A stretch of DNA of 64,000 nt, taken from Paraburkholderia sp. ZP32-5 (GTDB lineage: Bacteria; Pseudomonadota; Gammaproteobacteria; Burkholderiales; Burkholderiaceae). Position numbers and translations under genes: made by a program. This document shows positions 51,835 through 59,976 of the stretch, piece by piece. The DNA is taken from NCBI RefSeq assembly GCF_021390495.1, contig NZ_JAJEJP010000003.1, positions 1-64,000 on the forward strand, read 5' to 3'. Positions within the stretch are counted from its first letter, which is position 1, and each line of letters begins with the position of its first letter. The notes beneath the pieces were generated by a model. It searched no databases and had not been told where the DNA came from. It saw nothing but the letters and a program-made list of their open reading frames with translations.

Positions 51835-52633
51835 TGAACCAATCGACCGGGAGAGTAGTAAGGACGTCCATGCTAATGCCGATACGCTCGTTGCTATCCA
51901 ATTTCTGTCGATATCGAATTTCCGTATCGGCATTTGGAGCGACGAGGACCGAGCGTCGAATTCATCGGCTGCGTAAGCCGTCAGGAGTCGAGCGAAATCC
52001 CCTACCGCAGGGTCCAGCGCTCAATCCGCCATATATCGCCGCGGTCGCACAAGCTTGCGAAACCGCGGGCGTAGCGCAGTTGCTGAAACACCGACGCGGC
52101 CTGGCACGATGAACAACCTCCCGTTCAGGACGCCCCCGTCAAATCCGCTAGCTCTCGCTTGGGCCCACAGAGATGCTGTGTGCGCTCAGGATATGAAAGA
52201 TTGTGACCTTGCCCCGCTCACATATTGGGGTATGCCGGGCCACCACCTCCCCTCCGGCGTGACCCCTACGATATTTTGATTCGGATCTTTGATGTCGTCT
52301 TGCAGTGAACGCAATTGTGCGCATCGATCAGCAACCGGTTGGATCCATTCTCCGCGAAGAGGATTTCGTACGCGCCAGCGGGGCCGACGAGGTCGTCATC
52401 GTGCTCCGACCTCTAGTCAAGCAATACCGCGAACGTCGACGACTCACCGGATCGAAGTATCGAACGCATACCTGCTAGATCCGCAGGAGAATGTGCTGTG
52501 CCGAAAGGAAAGAGGATGGCTGCGATCGCTAGGGCACGACCTGAAAAAATCCTCGAGTCGCTCTGCCGGGAACGGTTTCTCGTTGTACCGAACTGGCAGA
52601 CCACTCGACATACCACTAGAGGCGAACGCTAAC
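51835..52633. other. Decayed intergenic region, 799 bp
   Basis: The longest stretch without an intact gene. Several short protein-like fragments appear in different frames. On the plus strand VAQACETAGVAQLLKHRRGL ends at 52109, and another fragment is listed at 52305-52478. A 38-codon frame with a GGAAAGAGG site lies at 52516-52632. Together they suggest eroded genes or an old insertion junction. No inverted repeats with target duplication were found by eye. Confidence 0.4.
52305..52478 (+). pseudogene. Small ORF or gene fragment of unknown origin
   Basis: From a GTG at 52305 the frame encodes 57 residues: VNAIVRIDQQPVGSILREED, then FVRASGADEVVIVLRPLVKQ and YRERRRLTGSKY. The sequence has natural protein composition and helical character but I do not recognise a family. 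It has no clear binding site and may be part of a larger lost gene. Confidence 0.3.
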
Positions 52634-53818
52634 TCAGACCGCCAATTGATATTTCATCACACAGTCTTTGGCCGTGCGGGCCGATTCGAGAATTGCCAGA
52701 CATGTTTCGGTTGTGGCTCGCGCCCATTCCCCGCTATGCAGCGGTTCCCGATCCCCGATCACCGCAGCATAGAGTTCGTCAATGAGTTCCGAACGCGGCA
52801 CATCCGACACAGGCACCGTTTCGAACTGTCGCTCCTCATCCCCGTAGATCGCGACACCACATGCCGTAGGCCTCAGATCTGCACGCTCGCAACTGACGAT
52901 CACCTGTCCGAAATTCGGATGTGCAATCGGTGCAAGCCGCGAGAGAACCCGCACAGAAAGCGCGCCGCTGTAGTTACGTAGCGCCTTTAGCTTCGCTTCC
53001 TCACATAAAGACCTGACACCCCGCAGAAGTCGGCGTGCCACGCCATAGTCAGCAGCATCGACGTGCTGACCGGATTCACCAATCCAGTCCAGCAACTCGC
53101 TGCTATCGTAGTGACCGTAGCCGCTATAGGTTGCGGTGCAAAACGCGCCGTTCTCGAAACTCAAAAGAGCGGAATAGGCGCCTTCGGTTGGCCGCGAAGG
53201 ATCCCATGCGCCGGTATAGGCACGCAGGCTGCGCACGAGACCGCCGCCCAGCAAACGTACAACATCCATTTGATGCGCGGCCTGACTGTGTACGACGCCG
53301 CCACCCTCGGCGGTGTTCAACTCTTCCGGACGACGCGGCCGATAGAGGAAGTCCGTAAAATCCTGCGCCGTAATCATCCTGACGTCGCCGAATTTGCCGC
53401 TTTCGATAATCTCGCGCGTGCGCCGGTACGGCAGGTCGAAACTGTGACTCGGCCCGATGATCAGGTGCACGTTCGCCTCGCGTGCCGCATCGATCATGCG
53501 CGTGCATTCGTCGAGCGTAATCGCCATCGGCTTCTCGACGAGAATATGCTTGCCGTACGAAGCTGCGAGGCAGACATGCTCGGCGTGCAACTGATGCGGT
53601 GTCGCAATGTAGACCGCGTCAACGTCAGGTGACGCACACAATTGCTCGATCGACGCGTACGCCGGCGCGCCGAAATCCGCGGTGAATTGCGTGCGCGCCG
53701 CTTCGATCACATCTGCCGCCGCCACGAGTTTTATGCGCGGATCCTTCACGAATGTCGGCAATAGCAGTGTGAATGCGCGACCCAAGCCGATGACGCCAAG
53801 GCGAACCGGCCGGGTCAT
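52634..53818 (-). CDS. Gfo/Idh/MocA oxidoreductase, Pht4-like dihydrodiol dehydrogenase
   Basis: A 394-residue NAD(P)-dependent oxidoreductase. The N-terminal Rossmann motif VIGLGRAFTLLLP and the EKP motif (ILVEKPMAIT) define the Gfo/Idh/MocA family. The GLGRAF start and overall length are those of phthalate 4,5-cis-dihydrodiol dehydrogenases (Pht4/OphB). In that role it rearomatises the product of the Rieske oxygenase to a catechol. The ATG overlaps the neighbouring gene stop by 4 bp. Last gene of the minus-strand catabolic operon. Confidence 0.82.
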   Translation of the reverse strand: MTRPVRLGVIGLGRAFTLLLPTFVKDPRIKLVAAADVIEAARTQFTADFGAPAYASIEQLCASPDVDAVYIATPHQLHAEHVCLAASYGKHILVEKPMAITLDECTRMIDAAREANVHLIIGPSHSFDLPYRRTREIIESGKFGDVRMITAQDFTDFLYRPRRPEELNTAEGGGVVHSQAAHQMDVVRLLGGGLVRSLRAYTGAWDPSRPTEGAYSALLSFENGAFCTATYSGYGHYDSSELLDWIGESGQHVDAADYGVARRLLRGVRSLCEEAKLKALRNYSGALSVRVLSRLAPIAHPNFGQVIVSCERADLRPTACGVAIYGDEERQFETVPVSDVPRSELIDELYAAVIGDREPLHSGEWARATTETCLAILESARTAKDCVMKYQLAV

Positions 53819-54759
53819 AGCAACTTCTCCGCGCGGTCCAGCGTAACGTATGCGGGCATGACCCGTTCAAAGCTCGATTCGGGCTCAACGCCGGATTCAA
53901 TGGCGGCGAGGAATGCCCTGTCCTGCAACTCGAAACCGTTTGCCGATACGGCAACACCGGACACATCGATCCGGTTGCCGACGCCATCAAACAGATCGTC
54001 ATAATTCACAAGATAAGTACCGTTATCACAGATGTAACGAAATACGGTACCGATCGGCCCATCGTTGTTGAACGACAGCGACAGTGTGCAAAGCGCACCG
54101 GATTCTGCCTTTAGCTGAATCGACATGTCCATGGCGATGCCAAGCTCGGGGTGCACTGGCCCCTGCATCGCGTTGACACGTGTCGCGACATCACTGGTCT
54201 GATACTGAAACAGGTCGACCGTATGGCAGGCGTGATGCCACAGCAGGTGGTCCGTCCAGCCACGAGGTTCACCTAAGGCATTAATGTTCGTGCGACGCAT
54301 GAAATACGTCTGAACGTCCATCTGTTGAATGCTGAGTTCGCCCGCGAGGATACGCTGACGTACCCATTGATGGCCAGGGTTGAAGCGGCGCGTATGACCC
54401 GCCATGCCGACGAGGCCCGAGCGTTTCTGTTCGTGCAACAGCGCTTCGACGTCAGCCAGGTTATCCGCAATTGGAATTTCGATCTGCACGTGTTTGCCGG
54501 CGCGTAGACATGCAAGGCCCTGCGTCGCGTGCAGCGGCGTAGGTGTGCAGAGAATGACGGCATCGATATCGGTGCGCTTGAGCGCCAAACCGAGATTCGG
54601 CTCGACGCTCGCCGCACCAAAGCGCGCAGCGACGGCCTCAGCCTTGCCGACGTCTGCGTCCACAACGGCGGCAACATGCATGCCGTCGATTGAAGCGATC
54701 CCCTCCAGATGCTTGAGGCCGTTCGCGCCGATTCCGGCGACGCATATATTCACGGTCAT
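53815..54759 (-). CDS. ligC: LigC-like 4-carboxy-2-hydroxymuconate-6-semialdehyde dehydrogenase
   Basis: A 314-residue Gfo/Idh/MocA-fold enzyme. Length and the blocks GHTRRFNPGHQWVRQRI, SIQQMDVQTYFMRRTNINAL and WTDHLLWHHACHTVDLFQYQ agree closely with LigC. It oxidises the ring-cleavage semialdehyde formed from protocatechuate 4,5-cleavage to 2-pyrone-4,6-dicarboxylate. It is followed (4-bp overlap) by the Pht4-like gene and preceded by the extradiol dioxygenase. Confidence 0.88.
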   Translation of the reverse strand: MTVNICVAGIGANGLKHLEGIASIDGMHVAAVVDADVGKAEAVAARFGAASVEPNLGLALKRTDIDAVILCTPTPLHATQGLACLRAGKHVQIEIPIADNLADVEALLHEQKRSGLVGMAGHTRRFNPGHQWVRQRILAGELSIQQMDVQTYFMRRTNINALGEPRGWTDHLLWHHACHTVDLFQYQTSDVATRVNAMQGPVHPELGIAMDMSIQLKAESGALCTLSLSFNNDGPIGTVFRYICDNGTYLVNYDDLFDGVGNRIDVSGVAVSANGFELQDRAFLAAIESGVEPESSFERVMPAYVTLDRAEKLL

Positions 54760-54773
54760 CGTGCTACCTCATA

Positions 54774-55778
54774 TCAATCCCGCGGTACCCAGGTGATAAA
54801 CGCCGTGCCGACGCCGGTACCGGCAGACGTACGCGTGATCGGAATATATACCGAAGAATTCACCTTGAAATCCTGCAGCACGCCGGCAACCATGACCCAG
54901 TTCAGGATTTCAGATGAACCGGAATTCAACGACTGCGGCGGAATGCTGCGGAGCGTTTCCACATCCTTTTCCTCGAAGGCTTTGAGCACGCGGCGATCCA
55001 GTTCTTCGTCCACCACGAAATGCGACAAACCACCGGACGCAACGAACGCCACGCGCAGATCGCTGGACGACTTCTCGACGATGTCGCGCAATGCCGCGCC
55101 GATGTCGAAACAGCGCGCCGCGGTCGGCACGTTCGGACGATAGTAGGTGTTCAGCATGATCGGAACAATCGGAATTTCGCGGCCACGGAACAGGCGCTTC
55201 ACGATGAAACCGTATGCATGACCCAACCCCGCTTCAGCCTCGTGCTCAACCCTCGCGACCGTCGCAACGTCCACATGGCGTTCGATCAAGCCATCTATCA
55301 ACTCCAGCGCGAACTTCTCCGAGCCACGCACCGTGTGCACTTCATCCATCATGTAGCCGCGACCCATCGTGCGCTCCCATTCCGGCGAATCGTCCTTGCC
55401 GAATGCGTCGCTCGTCATCAGGTCGTCCGCGTGATAGATGGAGATCGCGGGCTGATTGCCGGGCTTATACATTTCGCCCTGGTCATCACCTACGATCAGC
55501 ACGATATCTGGCGCCGCCGCGTCGAGCGCGTCAGCGAGCGCGTCCAATGCAACTTCGGTCGCATCGCTCTTCTGCTTCAAGGCTTCTGGCGTGGATTCCG
55601 CCACGTAACGGGGGCCGACTTCGGCCAGCAACTGCGCGTAACTCAGCATGCGGCCATCGGACATGTTGAGTGCGGTGTTTGCGTAATCCGCGTTAGCGCG
55701 ATGCTTCCAGTCCTTTGCTTCCAGCGTAAACATCGGCGTGTGTGAAGTGCCGATTCCAAGAACGATCTTCGCCACCAT
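54774..55778 (-). CDS. LigB-family extradiol ring-cleavage dioxygenase
   Basis: A 334-residue non-heme Fe(II) dioxygenase. GIGTSHTPMF (His13) begins the LigB domain, VLIVGDDQGEM and FVASGGLSHFVVDEELD are further active-site blocks. Protocatechuate 4,5-dioxygenase normally needs a second, small LigA subunit, and gallate dioxygenases carry a LigA domain fused at the C-terminus. Neither is present: the C-terminal 60 residues do not look like LigA and no small gene adjoins. It may cleave a related catechol alone, or LigA may be elsewhere. Ring cleavage at a carboxylated catechol is the expected role. Confidence 0.85.
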   Translation of the reverse strand: MVAKIVLGIGTSHTPMFTLEAKDWKHRANADYANTALNMSDGRMLSYAQLLAEVGPRYVAESTPEALKQKSDATEVALDALADALDAAAPDIVLIVGDDQGEMYKPGNQPAISIYHADDLMTSDAFGKDDSPEWERTMGRGYMMDEVHTVRGSEKFALELIDGLIERHVDVATVARVEHEAEAGLGHAYGFIVKRLFRGREIPIVPIMLNTYYRPNVPTAARCFDIGAALRDIVEKSSSDLRVAFVASGGLSHFVVDEELDRRVLKAFEEKDVETLRSIPPQSLNSGSSEILNWVMVAGVLQDFKVNSSVYIPITRTSAGTGVGTAFITWVPRD

Positions 55779-55837
55779 GTCTCCTTGCGTATAGCAAGTG
55801 CCGCCGCACTGAAATCAACGTAACCGCAGCGGGTTTA

Positions 55838-56488
55838 TCAGGCCATTTCCTTCGTTTGCAAAGAATGGTAGCCCTGATTTTTTCGTACTTCGTCCAGCCG
55901 CTCGCCACGCTCGACCCCCGCGCGAATGCGATCTTCCGCCTCCTGAATTTTCGTGGCGACGACGAGAACTTCTTCAGCGCGCTCCCGTGGAACGATTACG
56001 ATGCCATCCCAGTCGCCGATGACCAGATCGCCGGGATTCACGCGCACGCCGCCAATAGAGATGCTGCACTGGGTTGCGTCCACTGCAACGCGATCCTTGC
56101 CCGTACGCATGTGGCTGCTGCGTGCGAAGATCGGATACGCCAGTTCGATGGAGCGCGGCGCATCGCGACACACGCCGTCGATGATCGTGCCGCCCAGCCT
56201 CTTGCGGCTCGCGACCGTCGTGAGGATGTCGCCCCATACCGTGGCATCCATGCAACCCTGGTTGTCCAGTGCAACGACGGTGCCTTCGGGCAGGTCGTCA
56301 ATGTAGTCGCCAACCGTACCGCCCCGGGTGCCGCAAGGCACGTAGCGAATCGTGAACGCCGGACCGGCAATCCGGAACTTCGGATCGAGCGGCTTGATAC
56401 CCACGCACTGACCGGCGATGCCGAGCTTATCCAGTGCATCCGAAATGGTCGGCGTATCCATCATTGCCAGTTTCATCAACGCTTCCAT
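55838..56488 (-). CDS. RraA-family 4-carboxy-4-hydroxy-2-oxoadipate aldolase-like protein (copy 2)
   Basis: A 216-residue protein of the RraA/LigK class II aldolase family. The active-site pair Arg108-Asp109 lies in TIIDGVCRDA, and the pyruvate-binding GD is in TVWGDILT; PRERAEEVLVVATKIQEAE forms the C-terminal helix. It should split CHA to pyruvate and oxaloacetate, and these enzymes also decarboxylate oxaloacetate. The start at 56488 has AAGGATAAGAG before it and is 5 bp after the other RraA gene. Confidence 0.87.
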   Translation of the reverse strand: MEALMKLAMMDTPTISDALDKLGIAGQCVGIKPLDPKFRIAGPAFTIRYVPCGTRGGTVGDYIDDLPEGTVVALDNQGCMDATVWGDILTTVASRKRLGGTIIDGVCRDAPRSIELAYPIFARSSHMRTGKDRVAVDATQCSISIGGVRVNPGDLVIGDWDGIVIVPRERAEEVLVVATKIQEAEDRIRAGVERGERLDEVRKNQGYHSLQTKEMA

Positions 56489-56493
56489 GTCTC

Positions 56494-57159
56494 TTATCCT
56501 TGCAGCATTGCTTCGTATTGGTGGTTCATGACGGCGCTGACCGCCTCCCCGCTCCTGATCCTTACCATCATGGCCTGCTCGCGCGCGGCCAACTGTTCGG
56601 CCAGGACGATGACCTCTTCCGCACGCGCCGCGGGAATAAACACGATGCCGGTACCATCCGCCAGCACGAGATCCCCCTGACGTACACGCACGCCACCGAT
56701 CACCACCGGCTCCCCGCAGGCGACTTCCATCACGCGTGAGCGCGCCGTCGAAGGCACCGAGCCCTTGCCGAATATGCAGAAGCCGAAGTCCTCGGCCTCG
56801 TCGATGTCGCGACACTGGCCGTCGACGATCACGCCTTCTATGCCGCGCTGTTTGGCCGCGAGCGACAGAATTCCGCCCCAGCCGGCGGCCTGCTGATGCG
56901 AATGGTGCTCGACCACGATCACATCGGCGTCCGTGCCCTGCTCGACCGCCGCCGTGCATAGATGACGCGGCGCCACGCCACCTTCCGCCGGCCCCAGCGT
57001 GACGGTAATCACGCGACCCGCAACGCGACTGCTTCCCGCGAGGCGCCGCATACCGAACGCAACCCCCTTGATGCCGAGACGATCCAGCGCATCTGATAGC
57101 ACGCATGTGTCGATTTTTTTCAGGCGTTCCTGAAACGCCTTTACCGTACGGTCGTCCAC
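56494..57159 (-). CDS. RraA-family aldolase/decarboxylase-like protein (copy 1)
   Basis: A 221-residue RraA-family protein, about the same length as copy 2 but clearly diverged. Arg117-Asp118 (GVIVDGQCRDIDE) conserves the catalytic pair, and HSHQQAAGWGGILSLAA replaces the GD-containing loop of copy 2. It starts directly at the oxygenase stop, so the two are coupled. It could serve a second retro-aldol or decarboxylation step, such as loss of a ring carboxylate after cleavage; that is inference. Confidence 0.82.
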   Translation of the reverse strand: MDDRTVKAFQERLKKIDTCVLSDALDRLGIKGVAFGMRRLAGSSRVAGRVITVTLGPAEGGVAPRHLCTAAVEQGTDADVIVVEHHSHQQAAGWGGILSLAAKQRGIEGVIVDGQCRDIDEAEDFGFCIFGKGSVPSTARSRVMEVACGEPVVIGGVRVRQGDLVLADGTGIVFIPAARAEEVIVLAEQLAAREQAMMVRIRSGEAVSAVMNHQYEAMLQG

Positions 57160-58464
57160 TCAGACCTCCAATTTGTCGCCAACCAGTGCGAACTGCCCCG
57201 TCCGCGTATCCAGACCGCGCCAGTCGGCCCCCTTGGGCATCATGCCTTCGAACGAACGGATTTCCGCTTGCGGCGTCGAGCACACTTCCTTCGTACCGAA
57301 AGCGGGCTTGCCATCGATGAACTCTCTCACTGCAGCGAGCATCTGCCGGCGGAATTGCACGATGGCCTGATCGCTCGCACCCAGCCGCTCTTCGCCGCGA
57401 TCAGCAAGGGGCCCCATCGTCTCCCACATCGCAATGTCTTCCATTGGCAAGCCGTGAATGCCCGTGAAGTCTCCGTTCCTCATCGCCTGCCGGTCCTGCA
57501 TATAGTTGTTCTCCATATTGCGAACCGGCTCGTAACGCTCGTTGATGTCGATGCCGATCTGCGCGCCCAGAATCTTGCGGTATTCCTCCTGATCCGGAGC
57601 CGTGCCTTTCTTCGAGAAAGCGATGAAATGGAACATCGTGTTTTCGTCGTCAATCGGCACATTGACCTGGGCCGAGCGGTAATCGCTGTTCGGCGGAATC
57701 AGTGCGTAGTACGGTGCGACGTAGATCGTCACGCGCACGTAGTCCTCTACGTCGGAGTTCACGATCGGCTTGCGGATCGCCGCATAGTAGAAACCGTAAT
57801 CCGTCATCTGCGGCTGGATACGCGGCGCCTTGTCGGTGCTCGGACGCGAGAACTTGTGGCCGACCGGTTGCGTGCCACCGACCGGCGCCGGACGGATCAT
57901 GTTCTGATGCAACGTGTTGCTGTGCGCCGAGTCGATCGCGCCTTCGAGCACTTGAGCCCAGTTGCACCTGACCTTGATCTTGATGATCGAAACTTTCCAG
58001 TCGCCTTCCGGTGCAAATGCGGGCGGGTCGAACGGTGTCATCGTTTCGGGCGGACCCATGTAAGCCCACACGAAACCGCCGTGTTCAACCGTCGGATACG
58101 ACAGATGTTTCACCTGCTGCTTTGCGCACGCTTCGGGTGGCTCGGACGGCATTTCAGCCACCGCGCCGGTGGTTCTGATTTTCCAGCCGTGATAGATGCA
58201 ACGCACACCGTCGTGCTCGTTGCGCGCGAACTGCAGGGAGGCCCGCCGATGTGGGCAGTAACGACCGATCAGACCGACAGAGCCATCTGTTGCGCGAAAC
58301 GCAAGCAGGTCTTCTCCGAACAGGCGCACCGGGACCGGCGTGCCGTCGGCTTCCGGAAGTTCTTCGGAAAGCAGGGCTGGAACCCAGTGCCGCCGCATCA
58401 ACTGCCCCATCGGAGCGTCACCCTCGACCCGGCACAGCAGGTCGTTCTCCTCGGAAGTCATCAT
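57160..58464 (-). CDS. Rieske aromatic ring-hydroxylating oxygenase, phthalate dioxygenase-type
   Basis: A 434-residue oxygenase of the phthalate 4,5-dioxygenase (Pht3/OphA2) group. The Rieske ligands are Cys70, His72, Cys89 and His92 (YCPHRRAS, RCIYHGW). The mononuclear iron site is in EGAIDSAHSNTLH, with His181 and His186 and a later Asp. Enzymes of this group are homo-oligomers served by a one-protein flavin/ferredoxin reductase, which is encoded divergently. The substrate is probably an aromatic dicarboxylate (phthalate or an isomer) or a related carboxylated ring. Confidence 0.9.
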   Translation of the reverse strand: MMTSEENDLLCRVEGDAPMGQLMRRHWVPALLSEELPEADGTPVPVRLFGEDLLAFRATDGSVGLIGRYCPHRRASLQFARNEHDGVRCIYHGWKIRTTGAVAEMPSEPPEACAKQQVKHLSYPTVEHGGFVWAYMGPPETMTPFDPPAFAPEGDWKVSIIKIKVRCNWAQVLEGAIDSAHSNTLHQNMIRPAPVGGTQPVGHKFSRPSTDKAPRIQPQMTDYGFYYAAIRKPIVNSDVEDYVRVTIYVAPYYALIPPNSDYRSAQVNVPIDDENTMFHFIAFSKKGTAPDQEEYRKILGAQIGIDINERYEPVRNMENNYMQDRQAMRNGDFTGIHGLPMEDIAMWETMGPLADRGEERLGASDQAIVQFRRQMLAAVREFIDGKPAFGTKEVCSTPQAEIRSFEGMMPKGADWRGLDTRTGQFALVGDKLEV

Positions 58465-58607
58465 GGCGAATTCCTTTGCACACTTTTTATTTGAAACTGG
58501 TTGAACGTCTTATGGGTTTCGGATTGCAAACCCTAGTCTCGAGGTTTATACTTAGGACCCTAATGAACAAATGTTATTTCCAACGCCGCTGACCTGTCAA
58601 GACAATT
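58465..58607. promoter_or_regulatory. Divergent promoter region of oxygenase and reductase
   Basis: TTGCAA at 58524-58529 and TATACT at 58547-58552 are 17 bp apart and form a good plus-strand promoter for the reductase. The -35 element is inside the inverted repeat GGGTTT, eight bases, AAACCC (58514-58533), and TTAGGACCCTAA (58552-58563), an inverted repeat with two central bases, covers the start-site region. These two repeats are candidate operators for an unlinked regulator. Confidence 0.5.
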
Positions 58608-59603
58608 ATGGAAACTCGTGTAGCCCTCTCTCCCGCTGCCCAAGCTGCCGTTGATACGGACGGCATGCTCACACTGAAAGTCAGTCGCAAAGAAGTTGCG
58701 GCTCAGGGTATTTATCTATTTGAATTGTCCGACCCTGAAGGCCGGGATCTCCCCGAATTCACGCCTGGATCGCATATCGTTGTTGAGGCGCCCAACAAGA
58801 TGCGGCGCAGTTATTCGTTGTGCAACGCATCTCACGAACGCCACCGCTATCTGATCGCCGTCAAGCGCGATCAGGCAGGCCGCGGCGGATCGGTGAGCAT
58901 GAGCGACGAATTGGAGGACGGACAGCAGGTACGTGTTGGTGCGCCACGCAACGAGTTCGAATTATCGAAAGGTGCCAAAGAATTCGTGTTTATCGCTGGT
59001 GGAATCGGCATCACGCCGATCCTTTCGATGATGCGTCATTTAGCGAACGCCGAAAGCGCGGATTTCAAGCTCTATTATTTGACGCGCGATAAGGAATCGA
59101 CGGCATTTCTCGATGAAATCAATACGGAATTTCCCGGCAGGATCGTTGTGCATCATGACGGCGGCGACCGTGGCAAAGCGTTCAATTTCTGGCCAGTACT
59201 CGGCACGCCAACTCGAGCTCACGTCTATTGCTGCGGCCCCAAGCCATTGATGGATAGCGTCCAGGGCATGACGGGCCATTGGCCGTCCGAGAATATTCAT
59301 TTCGAGAGTTTCGGTGCGGAAACAAAGGGTGTCTCTGAAAACACGCCTTTTACGGTTCGCCTCATAAAGTCGAATGAATCAATCCAGGTCGGTGTGAATG
59401 AATCCATTCTGGATGCCCTGCGTCGGCACGGCCATCGTGTCGCAAGTTCGTGCGAGGCCGGTACGTGCGGTTCGTGCCGCGTGACCTACACCGCTGGTGA
59501 AGTTGATCATCGCGATCTTGTGCTGGACGAAGACGAGCAGAAAAAGGAAATCATGATCTGCGTTTCGCGCGCCATGTCGCCCTGTCTCGACCTCGATTTA
59601 TAA
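58608..59603 (+). CDS. Phthalate dioxygenase reductase-type flavoprotein
   Basis: A 331-residue electron-transfer protein. An FMN-binding domain (RRSYSLCNASHERHRY near residues 66-81), an NAD-binding domain (FIAGGIGITPILSM at 128-141, then YCCGPKPLM) and a C-terminal plant-type 2Fe-2S domain with Cys282, Cys287, Cys290 and Cys318. This is the order of phthalate dioxygenase reductase. It passes electrons from NADH to the Rieske oxygenase encoded divergently. AAGACAATT is a weak binding site before the ATG. Confidence 0.92.
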   Translation: METRVALSPAAQAAVDTDGMLTLKVSRKEVAAQGIYLFELSDPEGRDLPEFTPGSHIVVEAPNKMRRSYSLCNASHERHRYLIAVKRDQAGRGGSVSMSDELEDGQQVRVGAPRNEFELSKGAKEFVFIAGGIGITPILSMMRHLANAESADFKLYYLTRDKESTAFLDEINTEFPGRIVVHHDGGDRGKAFNFWPVLGTPTRAHVYCCGPKPLMDSVQGMTGHWPSENIHFESFGAETKGVSENTPFTVRLIKSNESIQVGVNESILDALRRHGHRVASSCEAGTCGSCRVTYTAGEVDHRDLVLDEDEQKKEIMICVSRAMSPCLDLDL

Positions 59604-59634
59604 TTTGCGGCCGCACAAAGTGCGGCCCCGCAAA
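59604..59634 (+). terminator. Hairpin right after the reductase gene
   Basis: GGCCGCAC, AAA, GTGCGGCC form a perfect 8-bp stem. It is extended outward by TTTGC pairing with GCAAA, with two bulged bases. It starts directly after the stop codon, so it most likely terminates the reductase transcript. Confidence 0.65.
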
Positions 59635-59976
59635 CAAAGTGACGCTCCCCCCTGATGAGCTGCTCAGAAATGAGTGTTAGTGTTTCCGAGCAGCTTCCCC
59701 AATGAGAAGGCGGGCGATGAAACGCAAGCAAGACGCGGTGGAATAGATTGCTGCAGCGCTCGAGCGCGGCGTCTAATAGCTCATTCCTGCATGAATGCCG
59801 GAACATATGCTGGTTCGAATCCCCGACGGAGGCGAAGTCGAGGCTTGGCCTGTGTCAAGTTCCAATGATTTGAAGCCGGAAGAGTCCACCCGGCAGCACA
59901 ATGTCGGCGAAAAATTCCCGCTTAACTTCACGGATGAGCTAGCGAAGAGTTCGCCATTTCCGTTTTGGCTCGCCCA
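59635..59976. other. Intergenic with possible mobile-element debris
   Basis: AGCTGCTC at 59658-59665 and GAGCAGCT at 59688-59695 form an inverted repeat. Then a frame reads MKRKQDAVE, a stop, IAAALERGV at 59717-59776. This looks like the start of an IS3-family OrfA, but is short and interrupted. A 64-codon frame from 59795 overlaps the porin 3' end and is not recognised. No intact gene is supported. Confidence 0.3.

Noticed and set aside
59810..59826. A tRNA-like T-loop sequence GGTTCGAATCC
   Set aside because: The flanking bases do not form the five-pair T-stem, and no anticodon arm or acceptor stem can be drawn.
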